Shown: positions 42,428 to 53,990 of the stretch, piece after piece
Layout: each line of letters starts with the position of its first letter
How positions within the stretch are numbered: the stretch's first letter is position 1
Origin: Bremia lactucae
Lineage: Eukaryota; Oomycota; Peronosporomycetes; Peronosporales; Peronosporaceae
Assembly: GCF_004359215.1 (NCBI RefSeq)
Contig: NC_090610.1
Location: 4,432,115-4,496,114, forward strand
Direction of reading: 5' to 3'
DNA: 64,000 bases
Made by a program: the position numbers and the translations under genes
Notes under the pieces: model-generated
The model's database searches: none
What the model was told of the DNA's origin: nothing
Seen by the model: the letters and a program-made list of their open reading frames with translations, nothing else

Positions 42428-44548
42428 TTAGTCGTCCCAATCGGAATCATCAGACGAAGATTTATCCCATTCATTGCCACTAAGCCTTTCGTTTTGAGTC
42501 ACAGTCATCATTGAATTCTGACGCATGGTAGTCCCAACACGTTGACTCTGGGTTGCAGCTTTAGTTAACAACTTTGCTTGCGCCTTTTGCGCAGTCTGAC
42601 GATTGCAATGCGTGCACATTCCATTAGCTTGAAGTAATTGATATCCCCAACCACCACATCTTGAGCAGCGTCGTCGCATTTGAGCGGAATCGACGATGAA
42701 AGCGAGACGAAGTCGATTGCAATGAGCACAAATACCATTCTTTTCCACCAGCCCTACGCCAATTCCCTTGCAGTGTTCGCACTTCGTTAATTTTGGTAAA
42801 GCCTGCTGGCCGACTGACAGATTTAATTCGTATGAACTCGCCAGCGTCGATTCTGCGCTGTAGGCTACTAATGCTGCTATGCTGTCCGTCAATGGTGGAG
42901 AAGTTGAAGGCATAAATTGATACCCTGGCTGCACCGTTCCTGGTGAATACACTGGCATTGGCACAACAGGCATTTGCGTGTACGGATTGTAATATCCATA
43001 CGGTGGTAGTGGCGACATTATCACGTACGGATATAATGGGAACAATCCCCCGTTAACTATTGGCTGGTCTGGTGCAGCCTGACTAGAGAGCGGTTGCCCA
43101 TGCATGGTATGCCCACCAACATGACCAGAGCTAGAATCTGCTTCACTTGTATTATTCACACGCTGTACGTGCTCGGAATGAACATTCTCATTTTTGTTAC
43201 TTTCCAGACTTTGAGCCGCAAATGCTGCTTCCATCTTTGCGATCCGCCGTTGCTCACGACAAGATTGATTTCCTTCTAGCTTTGATTCAATGCTTAGTAC
43301 TTGTTTTTGTGTGGTTAGACTGGCCTCTGACGGTAAAGTGGCTCCTCTTGCGCTTAAAGTCGCTACGGCCAGTTTTCCATCAAGCATCCTGCGAGCTCGA
43401 CGCTCTATACGTGCTTCTTTTTTTTCCTGTTTCGTATGGGCCAAATCTAATTCAGCTTCCGTGTTGGCGTTATGTGCGTCAATTATTAAGCTCTCAGAAT
43501 TGCGGCCAAGTTGGCCATTCTTGTGTTCCTCTACACGAATCGACTTGCCAGACTTGCTTTTCTTATGTTTTTTCTGCGCCTTGCGTTCGAGAGCTGACAC
43601 ATCCAAAACATCCTCAGCAGGCGCTTTTGACCTGTCTGCAGAATTTAATTGCCACGATGCAACTGGATTCGTATCCTCGGTTATGATGGTTGTATCGAAT
43701 AAATTCGTGTCCTTTTTCTTCTTCGACTTGGCTGACTCATTCTCTTGTCTTTTTTTCTTGTCATCCTCTGCATCTTGCTCCAATTTTAAGTGTTCTGTGC
43801 GCTCCTGACTTTGTCGCTTTTCCGTTTTTTTCTCCTCCATTTCTTTCTGGATCTGCTGTCGTTTTTGATGTTTCTCCGATTGTTCCCGCTCGCCGCCATG
43901 ATGTTTCATGACAGTACCCTTCTTTTTCATATTATTGGCTACTTCGGCCATGAAGTCATCCTCGGCAACACTTACTCGCTTGGTTATCATACTTTTTTTT
44001 CGTTTTTTCCGTAAGAAACGTAGCCGCTCTGCCGCGCTCATACCAACTGTCTCACCCTCATATTGCTCCTCAAGAGTTTGAGCCTGCATCTCTGGAGTAT
44101 TCTCCTCCTCTTTGCTTCGTATATCAAGCATAGAAGGTAATTTCATCGTACCCATCATGGGACCCTGGAGTCTTCCCTCGAGCGACGCTTGAATCTTCTG
44201 GAATATGGCGTGCTGGGGCTTGGTGATTGCATCCGTAGCCATCTTTTCTCTTAGGCTCTCACCGTGATTCTTCTGCAATTGCGGCGTGCTTTCTGTGTTT
44301 AAAGATAGTTTTTGCTTGAGGCTCGCGACTTGTTCGATAGATATTTCTTCCTTTCGGGCCCGGTTCCGCTTGCCTACTTTAAGTCGAAGCTCAGACTCGT
44401 TCTCGTCAGGAGGTTCCCACCTACTTTCCTTTGTTGTGGCATTACAATAATAGACATGTCCATCAGGAGACGTAAATGCTTGCCACTCGTTCTTTCGAGT
44501 GACGTGCTGCTTCGAAGTCCTCGTCGACTTCGTTTTGACCGACGACAT
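42428..44548 (-). CDS. WW-domain protein with paired C-x-x-C zinc motifs
   Basis: Start taken at the ATG at 44548, giving 706 residues; an upstream in-frame Met (44647) would add 33 residues lying in the short gap to the next gene. The WW domain comes near the N-terminus (W-Q-A-F-T-S-P-D-G-H-V-Y-Y and S-R-W-E-P-P), suitable for binding proline-rich ligands. The middle (about residues 180-300) is a Lys/Glu/Gln-rich predicted coiled coil. A Pro/Tyr-rich stretch (P-L-P-P-Y-G-Y-Y-N-P-Y) could itself bind WW domains. The C-terminal third has two C-x-x-C...C-x-x-C modules (C-E-H-C, C-A-H-C; C-S-R-C, C-T-H-C), DnaJ- or ribbon-like, then an acidic end (S-S-D-D-S-D-W-D-D). No orthologue name can be given; a role in RNA processing or transcription is a guess from the WW/acid-basic layout. 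Intact, intronless. Confidence 0.8.
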   Translation of the reverse strand: MSSVKTKSTRTSKQHVTRKNEWQAFTSPDGHVYYCNATTKESRWEPPDENESELRLKVGKRNRARKEEISIEQVASLKQKLSLNTESTPQLQKNHGESLREKMATDAITKPQHAIFQKIQASLEGRLQGPMMGTMKLPSMLDIRSKEEENTPEMQAQTLEEQYEGETVGMSAAERLRFLRKKRKKSMITKRVSVAEDDFMAEVANNMKKKGTVMKHHGGEREQSEKHQKRQQIQKEMEEKKTEKRQSQERTEHLKLEQDAEDDKKKRQENESAKSKKKKDTNLFDTTIITEDTNPVASWQLNSADRSKAPAEDVLDVSALERKAQKKHKKSKSGKSIRVEEHKNGQLGRNSESLIIDAHNANTEAELDLAHTKQEKKEARIERRARRMLDGKLAVATLSARGATLPSEASLTTQKQVLSIESKLEGNQSCREQRRIAKMEAAFAAQSLESNKNENVHSEHVQRVNNTSEADSSSGHVGGHTMHGQPLSSQAAPDQPIVNGGLFPLYPYVIMSPLPPYGYYNPYTQMPVVPMPVYSPGTVQPGYQFMPSTSPPLTDSIAALVAYSAESTLASSYELNLSVGQQALPKLTKCEHCKGIGVGLVEKNGICAHCNRLRLAFIVDSAQMRRRCSRCGGWGYQLLQANGMCTHCNRQTAQKAQAKLLTKAATQSQRVGTTMRQNSMMTVTQNERLSGNEWDKSSSDDSDWDD

Positions 44549-44733
44549 TCGTGCTAGACACTTAGCAATCGAACTTATTGAAATAAAAGAAGCAGGTGGC
44601 TTTCGAAAATCGTACCTGTGCTTACATGTATAAAACGTCATGAGCACATAATTTTTGGCAAAAAACGAGAAGCAGGGACGTAAAACTCAATCTTTTGTTA
44701 CTTGTTTCAAAAGCTACGGTAGCAAACTGTCCT

Positions 44734-47700
44734 TCAACACAGTTCGTCTTCGATAATCTCATCCTCTTCCTCGTCATCGCTAAGATCATTAAACCGGATT
44801 CCAAGCCTTTTCTCGAGCTCGGCGATCGACTGCTGCAGCGCGTCCATGGCTTGATCGCTATCACTATCCGAGTCAATATTTAGCGCTTCATTCGGATCAG
44901 TTACAGATAACAAAGTCTTGGCAGCTGGAAGTAAAGTTGACGTCGAATCCTGATCCTGAATACTTGATCGAAGAGCAGCCCGAGGTGAAACAGAACCTTC
45001 ACTTTTCGTTTCGGAGTGTTCCAGGGTAATTTGTGATGTAGATGCACTTTGACCCTGCAGCAGCGAAAGGTTTGAAACATGTCGAGGCGAAGATGATTTG
45101 TGATCAGACTCGTTCAGAGAATCAAACTCATCTATTGCTTCGCTCCTGTCCTCGGACAATACTTGGATGTGGTTAGATGAAAGTGGGTCATCTAATTTTA
45201 GTTGCAAGATCTCGCTTGCTGCGAGGGTCGTCAGTTTTTCGTCACTTCCTGTAAGTATGCGCGAAACATCTTGTATCGATTGGGTGGCTTCGTTTACAGC
45301 TTGCGAGAACGTGCGGACATGACGAGGTGAGATTTCAGATTCGGTGTCTGAGACCTTCATTGCTTTATCGTCAGCCATTCCGACATTTTTATCAAATGAT
45401 CTTGATCCTTGCCAGTAAGAAAGATTCTCCTCTGCATTCGCAATTATACCTCTAGCATGGTCCTCGAAGCTTTGGTCACTGCTACTCATACTGCTGACAT
45501 TTCCCAGTCCTTTTTCTAATTTACTCGCTTCTTTCATCGTTCTTGGCAACAAAACACTCGCAGAACTCATGCTGCTGTCAGTGCTAGGTGGCCCTTGCAT
45601 TGTTAAGCAAATTGCACCTTCCGAGGAAACAGAGTCAGAAGAACGCGGGAAAGAAGAGTTCTTATTTTCAATTTCACCGCCAGATAAGCCTTCATTTGAA
45701 AGTGTGTTCCACCGGGTAGGGGCTTCGTTCCTTCCAGACTCAAATATATCCTGACTGTCATAGCTACAAGGGCTATAATTTCGCCGATCCCTTAAAGGCG
45801 CTGCTTCATGATAAGAATTCTTACTGGTGTGATCTGAAAAATGACCATTTAGATGCGACTGCGCACGAATGTCGGTCAGATCGGCGTGCTGTCGAATATC
45901 ATTTGCGTTAATGCTAACCTTATCATCCAACTTGCCGCGATCTTCGTGCTCTCTTTGGTGAGCACGTAGGGTGGCTTCTAAACTCAGCAATTCTTCATCT
46001 TTGGCTAGATGCTGTTCCAAAACTTTATTTTCATATTCCTGACGGATGCGCTTCTCATGGTTTTTATGTGTGCGTGCTTCACGCCGGCGTAATTCAAGTT
46101 TGATTTTACGCGAATGCTCTTCATCATTTTTCTTCCAGCTTTCGATCCTTCGCATATATTCCAGCTCCTGCTGTTTAAGTCGACACTCAAATTCTGTACG
46201 AAGCTGTGACAACCTTTTTTCCATTTCGTGCTGCTTTTGAATGCATCGAACGCGGTCTGATGTCTTTAACTCGACTTGCGCTAAATTTTCTTCTCGCTTG
46301 CGAGACAAAAGTTCAAATTCTACGCGCTCCTTATACATCGCAAGAATGCTTTCCAGCCGCTGATATTCTTTTAGAAGCCTTTTCGTCGCTTCCTTAAGTG
46401 TCTCATTGGCAAATGTCTCCATATTGCTAAGACGGTCAAGTCGTCGCTTCTGCGTTTCGTAGTCAAGTGTCTTTGATAGTAGTATCCTTTCCTTTTCAGC
46501 AGCAGTAACTTCTTTTTGCCGGCACTCTTCAGCATCAAGCACTATATTCCGCTCCTTCATCCACTTTTCATGTTCTGCTTTCAACTTCCTTGTTTCTTCC
46601 TCGATCTGATCGAAACGATGTTGCTTGTCAGCTAGCACTGCTTCCTCTAATGCAATTCGAGACCGCTCCTGACGTCATTGTAAAACATTAGATAGTACCT
46701 TGGGCATTCAGCCAAGCAATCTACTTACATTTATCAGAAATTCTACAGCGGATTGTGGGTAATGCGCATAAGCAGGATATAATCCTTTTGGCAATGGCCG
46801 ATAGTTTTTAAATTCTGACTTCGGTTGATCTAAGCCTCCGCTCAACGTAAATTCTTTCAAATTCACTTGTTCGCTTAACTTCATCACCAGCCGAACAAAT
46901 TTTTGAATGTCAATCGCATTTTGTTGATGAAAAAATTGCTCGATCGAAATTCGGTCACGTGCAGCTAAGAGAGCTGTTCGGTAGTACGACAAATAAGCCA
47001 ATACAGCAACGTAGATTAATTGAGGTGTGTCTGAATATGCGAAGAAATGATCCCACACACACATCCATTCGTTCTCACTTAAAACTTCAGTAAAAACAGT
47101 CTTGAGCAAAGTCCAAGCATATGTCTCCGATGTAACCTGATAGCGTGTAAAATGGTCAAAAAGCTGAGAGTCTCGCCGAGCCAAGTCAGTCTCGATTGCA
47201 CTCATAGCGAACACAGGTGGGTACGGAAGGCTTATTAAAAAATTGTCGCACCAATGAATGAGTACGCTAACGCTTGCTTCGAAAGCTGCAAGATCATTCT
47301 GTCGAAAAATCTTAACAAACGGATACACAACTGCAGGTAGATAGCTAACTACACCAAAAGCTGGACAATAGTAAGCTATTGCCGATAGAATGCGATGGAG
47401 ACGACGAAAGGTGCGACTATCTTGCAAAGGATAATGATCCTTCAATCGAGCGAAATTCGGATGCTTGCCTTTTGCCACCAATGACCGAAACGCGTCTTCA
47501 TTTTTGGGCAGACGAAGAAGAAATCGCCAGACGAGAACGCGATATTTTTTCGGAAATTTGCCATTGATCTTTAAGCTGCCAACGAGTCGCGTGCGATTTA
47601 CTTCGATCTCTCCAGGTGTTAGTTCGGCTAGTGGAGAAGCTAAAGACCTCTTGCGTCGAGCTCGAACTTTTTTCCGACGAATTAAGGATTCTCGTTCTTT

Positions 47701-49229
47701 ATCTTTCGAGTACGGCATAGTAAATGGCCCTTTAGTAGCATGAAATCGAGCTCGTTCGGCATTTGTTGATTGCACGGGTGTCAATTCTCTATGAACTGCT
47801 GCTGTTATGTCACCATGAGACCGCTTAGGAGCACCACTATTACGTCTTGAATACTCACCAAATAAACTGTCGATTAATTTTGATGGGACTGGGCGGCCTT
47901 GCTCCGGGAATTCTCTGTTAAATTCTCTAGTAGGATCAAGAGTTAGCGATTTCATATGCTGCAGCCCCGACCGAGTACGCAATTGAGCATATTCTACAGG
48001 CCCTTCTCCTTTCCATTGTTTGTGCGCACGAGCGGCAGTTTCTCTTGCAACTGCCATATCGTACAAGAGAAGAAACCCATCGCTACAGTAAAATTAAATA
48101 AAAATATCGACTGCCATCCATGATCGATTCGAAACATCATACCTCGTGCAGGCTGCAAGATATCGGCCATGACACTCAATATCAAATGCAGATATACTTC
48201 GACCTTGGTGCGAAATGTCTAGTTGTATCTGGGGATTTTTCGCAGCAACATCGAGAAAAAAAAGTTTTCCATTATCTGCTAAAATGCTCACTACAGTTTT
48301 GCACCCAGGAAGAAACGCGTGCTGCTCAGATACGGACCATTTAGTATATAAACAATCTGATAGCCATACGTGCAGCCTTTTTCGTACTTACATAAACGAC
48401 TTGTTTTATGGGCGCTGGGAGTTCGATAATCCGAATCATTGTCTGAGAATAGAAGTCCCACACGTATATACACGGAGCTCGACCACTGTACAGAAAAAAT
48501 GGTAAGAAGTTCCACGTGCAAGCTATCTATTTATTACCTGGCCACGAGCACTTGATTATTGTCCGAGACAGCGATCTTCTGTAGTCCTACTGACTGCTCC
48601 TCCGCAGGTAAGGAGAATTTGTATTGCAGCGCAAGCGTCTCGAGCTCCCAGATCATAATTGCATTGTCTTGGAAGCATACAGCAACGAGATCTTCACTAG
48701 CAACAAATACAGCCTCCTCCACACCAGGGCCTGCATTGAGTACTCGATACCTCGACCAGTCCTTCGTGTCCCAAAGTATGACTGCGTCGTGCGAAGCCGT
48801 AAGCGCTAACTTTCCCGACTTTTGAAAGGATAAACGCCGAGCTGGCATTCGATGACCTCGAAGCGTACTGATTAGCGTCTGTGACTGCACGTCGATACAG
48901 CGAACAGTCTCGTCCTCGCAGGTTACGAGCAATTCTGTCTTCCGCTTGGGATTAAAACAGCAGCTAATGATAGGTACACCCAAGTGCTGCACTAATGAGT
49001 AGCGATTCATTGTTACGAAAAAGACAAAGATGCGGCCACGTTCGTCAGCAGCCGCCAACAGCTCGCCCGAGGAATTGAAGGCTACGGTGCGAAAAGTTGT
49101 TGGCCGCTTATCGTATGAGTTTATGGGTATGTTTCGTACGCAAGAGAGCAACCCTTTGCTGCTAACTAAGGGTCGTCGTGGCCAGATTACGCCATTCTGC
49201 GCTGCGCGCAGCGCCAGTGTCTGCACCAT
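44734..49229 (-). CDS. TBC1D31: TBC1D31 (WDR67) orthologue, WD40-TBC-coiled coil
   Basis: In animals a centriolar-satellite protein needed for ciliogenesis. Proposed exons on the minus strand: 49229-48538, 48485-48392, 48321-48143, 48082-46729 and 46668-44734; all four introns (52, 70, 60 and 60 bp) have GT/AG ends, keep phase and join into 1417 residues. The WD40 part is residues 1-~340 (V-A-F-N-S-S-G-E-L-L-A-A-A-D, L-R-G-H, A-V-I-L-W-D). The TBC part is ~465-745 (K-Y-R-V-L-V-W-R-F-L-L-R-L-P, then Y-A-W-T-L-L-K-T-V-F-T-E-V-L), very like vertebrate TBC1D31, and I do not see the I-x-x-D-x-x-R arginine finger, so GAP activity is doubtful. A long coiled coil (~775-1010) and a Ser/acid-rich tail follow. 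Divergent from the gene at 49405. Confidence 0.88.
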
Positions 49230-49404
49230 TCGGATTCGACCCTTTCAATAAGTTAATAAGCATTTCAGGATACCAACAGGTCACTCAGTGTCTACTTTAT
49301 ACTTCTGAATTAATGAGGTAATTAATTTTTCATCGATTCGGAAAAAACAGTAGATCAGTCCCAAAGTGTCGGTGACGAATATTACAAATTCTCTCATTGC
49401 AATA
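49230..49404. promoter_or_regulatory. Divergent promoter interval
   Basis: Only 175 bp separate the start codon of TBC1D31 (-) from the proposed ATG of the gene at 49405 (+), so both promoters must lie here or overlap the coding ends. 'tctctcattgcaata' just before the plus-strand ATG resembles the oomycete initiator (TCATT-type); this is a weak match. Confidence 0.45.
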
Positions 49405-50891
49405 ATGCAGCATTTGGAGCAGGATGAGACGTTATTGCACGTCGTGGACGATGTTGGCAATGATGAAGAGGAAGTAGAAATTTTCCCAGCCAGATCTTCA
49501 AGTTCTACCCGCGTTTCAGTGCACTCCAGCGATCGTTTGTCGCTAACTCCTCTTGCGCAGCGTCGCTGTGTGTCTAAGGAGATGCTTGAGCAGATGCCAA
49601 CGCTCAGCATTGACGTGCGTACGCCCATATACCATGCAATTTTCAAACATTAGACTGACAAATAAAAGCTCGTACGATAGGCTCGCTACCATGATGTGGC
49701 CGTGTGCAAGCCTTTCGGATGCTTTTACCTGATGCAGCTTATCGAGAAGTCCATCCAGGTGGGAGCGCTGTTTTCACCAAAGCTCTATGTGCCCAAGGAG
49801 GTATGGCAGCAGGATAGAGTAAGACTTGCAGGAATATCGCTTAAAGTGGAAGTATTTCACCAACTTAAACAAGGCCTCGAAAGGATAAGCGTAAGTAAGA
49901 AAAAGTTTGGAGATTTGTTAAAACAAGCTGACGAAGTGGTGCTATTTCTACGATTTTTTTCTACAGCATGCACTTCCTATATTGTCAGACTCGGCAAATG
50001 CTGCATTTGTGAAAGAGCTGGATGCGTTGTTAGAACTTGCGGGACAGGAGCGGATGCACTTAACTCGGCTGTTCCCATTTTTGCCTCAGGATAAAAGCGA
50101 CCTCACTCCACAGATGAGGCGTCGAGCAAGTAGCTCTGAAGTGAGTTTTACGAAATTGCAAAAAAGTACTGTTGTAATTTTTCAGATTCTATGTGTATAG
50201 GTGGAAGTTGGATCTACCGAAACTTCCTCTTCTGGTATATATATTGGCAAACTGACGAATCTAGCGTTTGGTTTCGGCCGTATGGTCAAGAAACAGGCAA
50301 TCTCTGCCGTTGAACGTGTTGGAGCTGCACCAATCATTTCTGTGTACGTGTCGAAGGGAAAAATAATAGTCGTGGCAGCGCTGATGGTGACTTAAATATT
50401 GACAACAGATCCATTCACGAACTGGATGAGTATGCAGCTGTCCTTTGTATGTTTTTCAATTCCACACGGAGTATTGGTACGACAGTTTTGCGACTGACAG
50501 GAGCTACAATTCTTTAAATGGCATTCTTTGTGCGAACTGCGTCAATGACGACAGAGAATTTACTGGGACTCCAAGCAGATGCGGATGGTGCTCAAGAACA
50601 AGTCAATGACGCTCCGACCGAAGTAAAGAGTGCTCAATTAGACTCAGCTACTTTAAAGAAGCTGAAAATCTTCGGTTAGTCTTTTTCATCTTGTTTAACT
50701 TACAGCTTGCAAATTGCCAACTTACTCGCGTTGAACAAGCAGCGATTTTTCTGGACGAGGTTGTCATTGAACTTGTAATGCGAGACGTTCAGACTCTCTT
50801 GGAATTGTACATGCGAAGACTGACGCGTCAGTTTGGCGAGTTTACAATTAAGCCGACGTTGATCAAGCGTCGTCCCTCTGTAACAACTTAA
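49405..50891 (+). pseudogene. Unrecognised multi-exon gene with a broken 3' half
   Basis: From ATG 49405, exons 49405-49614, 49681-49890, 49967-50140 and 50201-~50,345 join in phase with good GT/AG introns of 66, 76 and 60 bp. The protein starts M-Q-H-L-E-Q-D-E, is acidic, and continues with L-Y-V-P-K-E-V-W-Q-Q-D, F-V-K-E-L-D-A-L-L-E-L-A and I-G-K-L-T-N-L-A-F-G-F-G-R. Then the frame changes: D-L-N-I-D-N-R-S-I-H-E-L-D-E-Y (~50,385) is in another frame, a TAA lies at 50,515, and L-L-G-L-Q-A-D-A-D-G-A-Q (~50,557) and A-I-F-L-D-E-V-V-I-E-L-V (~50,742-50,777) follow in two frames. All look like one helical protein. Either an indel-ridden assembly or a young pseudogene. I do not recognise the family. 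Confidence 0.55.
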
Positions 50892-50990
50892 ATCTATATA
50901 TACATATATAAGGGAACCATTAATCTCCACTCCCCTCAGTTTGTAACTACATGATTAGCTAATTTCCAAGCTAAAATACATCTTAAGCTG

Positions 50991-51148
50991 TGTAACGGGG
51001 TGTATCGTTTCATGAAATTAACACTTGAAGGTTGTTAATTAATATACTATCTAAAAGGTAGATAATATTTAAAAAACATATCTTACAATAGTGATATTCG
51101 AAAAGCTTATCCATTGGTAGATACAGGCAATTATATCTACATGCTGGT
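50991..51148 (+). repeat. LTR fragment, family M (plus orientation)
   Basis: TGTAACGGGGTGTATCG at 50991 is the reverse complement of the end of the 15.1- and 27.2-kb copies. About 158 bp remain before gag of element F starts. It marks the right border of the host gene island, only 100 bp from the last gene. Confidence 0.75.
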
Positions 51149-52168
51149 TACGGTGTTCATGCAAGGTCTTACGGATGCTCCCGTGAAGACCCGTCTGTTC
51201 CGCTTGGAACTGGATACGCTTGAAGAAGCAATATTCGCTGCGGAACAGGAGGACTTTAGTTTAAGATAGACTCATGCTAGTTTGTCATCGTATCGTCCTC
51301 CAAGATGACACGAGCTTGGAGGTCCAGAACCTATGGACCTCTCTTGCGTCGAAAGCGAGAGACCTCGCTTTTCGAACAATAAGCGATTGCAGAAATGCAA
51401 TCGCTGTCAAAAGTTAGGTCCCTTCGCTAACGAGTGTAGTGCCCATGCCCAGTACCGCGGGGTACTGAACGTATTATGAACAGAATGTCAAATAAGGCAA
51501 CGGTCGCGGGTCCGACGTTGTTGCGAAATCGCAACAGCGAGGCGGACCGCCAAAAAACTGTCGGGGTCAATAGGCGCAGCTCCCTACTGATCCAGCAACA
51601 TCAAGAGAATTTGTAAATCTCTTGACAAAAGTTGCTTCAGACACACAATCGTTTGTGTCTCTGCACCTGGTGATGAGGTATCCCTCATCCCCTTGAAGTT
51701 AAAAGTAACAAATGATTTGTCGCTTAGAGCCCTAGTGGACTGTGGGGCGTCAAAGAACTTGATTCGTCGCCAGTCGCTAGAGGGTCGTAGGCTCGAGTAT
51801 GTTGAGCGCGACATCCCTCCAACGAAGATGACGGTGCGTCTAGCGACAGGCGCATCGATAACAGTGATGAAACGCGTAGTGCTTCCGGCGGCTGAGCGAA
51901 TGCACAGGCAGCGCCGAAGGTCCAACACTCGAATAAGTCGAGTGGATTGAGACATGAATGTACGCGTAGCGGGCGAAATTCAAGGAGTATACCGGTTGTC
52001 CAAAAGGGGCAATACCATGATCCTAGGTCGAGTAGAGAGTCGACCGCAGAGGACCCGACTGTGATAGCGCTATCACAGTCGAAAGACGTTGAGAGAATAA
52101 GTCCCCACATACTTGAGGAGAAACCTCCTTGAATAGTTAATGCTGAAGTGACTAGACTTCAGTATCCT
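51149..52168 (+). pseudogene. Gag C-terminus and protease (element F)
   Basis: V-F-M-Q-G-L-T-D-A-P-V-K-T-R-L-F-R (51,151-) and a zinc-knuckle-like R-C-Q-K-L-G-P-F-A-N-E-C (~51,402) belong to gag. The protease has A-L-V-D-C-G-A-S-K-N-L (51,729-) and L-A-T-G-A-S-I-T-V (51,841-). The DNA is about 90% identical by eye to 7520-8800 of element B, with a deletion in the second protease half. The plus-strand homology ends at about 52,168 (T-R-L-Q-Y-P), where an inverted segment starts. Confidence 0.75.
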
Positions 52169-53190
52169 GTGGAATTGATCCCTTGGCAGCCTGCTTTCGA
52201 TAAGTGTAAGAACCTGACGAACGTGAGTTTTCTGAACTTCCACGTCCGCCTTTCCGACCATGACCCGGCTATGGACGAATACATCGTCAAAACAACTCGG
52301 TGCGAATTCTCGCACCGGTCACAACAGATTCGTTACGCATCTGTTAAATAATGCAGGGGCGTTACTAATCCCCTGTGGCATTACTAGTCATTCCCAGAGC
52401 ATCACACTGGGAGGGCTCCCTGCTGTGTACGGAATGTCCCGTTCACGCATAAGGATCTGATAAAAAAAAATCCATTCATCAGATCCATAGACGAAACGAT
52501 GGTACTCTTAGACATACCATCTATGATTACGTCTTTTCTAGATATCGACGTTCAGCCGGTATTGTTGCAGCATTCAGTTTGTTGAATGCGTGAACTATCC
52601 ACGACCCTCCTGTGGCCTTTCGCACACAGAAGGTCGGAGAGCTATTTGGGGAGGTTGACTCCCTTACATGACCCACTTTTAATCGATCGACAAAGAATAT
52701 ATCGATCGCAAGTACTTGTTCACGAGGCAGTGGCCACTGCTTCATGACACAGTACTTCGAGCCCGGTTCGAGCCCGGTCTCATGTCGAGTGCCTCTATCC
52801 TTAGGTAACTCGCATGGAACTACTTCAAAGAATACATATCTGAATTCAATTAAATCCTTGTATAAAGGATTAGTCTTAAGTGACTCTCAGGAATGAGTAG
52901 TATATCTCTCAATCCGAGTCTTCACATTGAGGACACTTCCGTCCATCGATGAGCTGCTGATAACCCGTTCGTTCTCTGCAAAAGTTACCGCTGACCGAAC
53001 ATCGGTTACGTATTCGTCCTCTGTGACGAGTACGCAGATCTGCTTGATTCTTCCAAGAACCGCTTCGAGTTCGAGGGTTGGTAAATGAGTTATCTCATAA
53101 GTTGACTTCAGAGGCGAATACAGATCAAGAGTATAAGCGCCTACTCTTGATCCGTCGTTAACCAAGACATTCAATGCCTCGAATTCTTCC
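52169..53190 (-). pseudogene. Inverted RT segment (element F)
   Basis: On the minus strand, from right to left: A-L-N-V-L-V-N-D-G-S-R-V-G-A-Y-T-L (53,180-), Q-W-P-L-P-R-E-Q-V-L-A-I-D (52,740-), S-P-T-F-C-V-R-K-A-T-G-G-S-W (~52,650), and S-C-F-D-D-V-F-V (~52,300), the YxDD box with Tyr replaced by Cys. The pieces follow colinearly the plus-strand order of element B 8827-9800. It begins exactly where the plus-strand protease linker of element F stops. Confidence 0.75.
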
Positions 53191-53202
53191 TGGGATATAT
53201 CC

Positions 53203-53637
53203 ACACGACGTGCAGAGGAAGGTTCTAAGTACCTACGAAGTCTTACCTACTTAGGTAAATTTAAGGCTTCATAATAGAGAAAATAGTAAAACCGTATTAA
53301 TATATTTAGTTCCTACGTAACGATCTTCTATCTACTACTGACTTTGTTATATTAATAAATTACTATGTAAGGCGCCTATTTGCGCACCGCAAAATCGTGC
53401 CTTGTAACGATTGGCGGGTCAATTCAAACTTTAATCAACCAAACTAAAATCAATCAATCAATAGAACTGATGTCTTGTTGCGTCAATATTGTTAGATTTG
53501 ATTATATAGGAGATTTCAAGTCAAAATTATTAAAGATAATAATTTTGTACTTCTTTCCTTATTTGCTCTTAAAGAAAATAAAATAAGTTATTCCCTTTAA
53601 AGGGAATATCATTCATATAACGGGACACTCTGTTACA
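53203..53637 (-). repeat. LTR family N (truncated)
   Basis: Starts within the LTR ('acgtgcagaggaaggtt') and ends ACTCTGTTACA. The first ~75 bp of the family are missing. It abuts the inverted RT segment. Confidence 0.7.
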
Positions 53638-53990
53638 CTTAGACACTACATGACGTTGATTTGCTCATAAACATTTGGTAAGGGCATGCGCAGATTGTAC
53701 GATCAAGCGTAGGATTCGATAAAAATGCAAACATTGATGGACAAAATAGGTGATAAAATTTTACATCGTACGGAGGCAATGGCGGGCGGCGATACAATGA
53801 AGCGTTGCAACTAAACATCTGTCCAGCCCTACAATACCCGCGAAATGCGGCTGATCTTAATTACGGGTGGCAAACTTGTCGAAAGATCAACATGAGCTAA
53901 AGCGTTCCAATTAATATCATCAGTAGTATAATATGTGAACTGAAGATACTAAACCTAACGTGCAAATCTTATCATCGAAAAAATACTTCG
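53638..53990. other. Unrecognised spacer
   Basis: About 350 bp with no open frame or visible repeat match, between LTR N and the integrase fragment of element K. Confidence 0.4.

Noticed and set aside
43147..43808. Plus-strand frames of 172-179 codons opposite the WW gene
   Set aside because: They are shadows: the minus frame has a WW domain, coiled coil and Cys modules, while the plus frames are Phe/Ser-rich complements of Lys/Glu codons.
49366..49653. GTG start at 49366 and a minus-strand frame 49646-49281 as alternatives for the unknown gene
   Set aside because: The in-frame ATG at 49405 and the splice to 49681 give a coherent protein on plus; the minus frame has no motif and would collide with the TBC1D31 start region.
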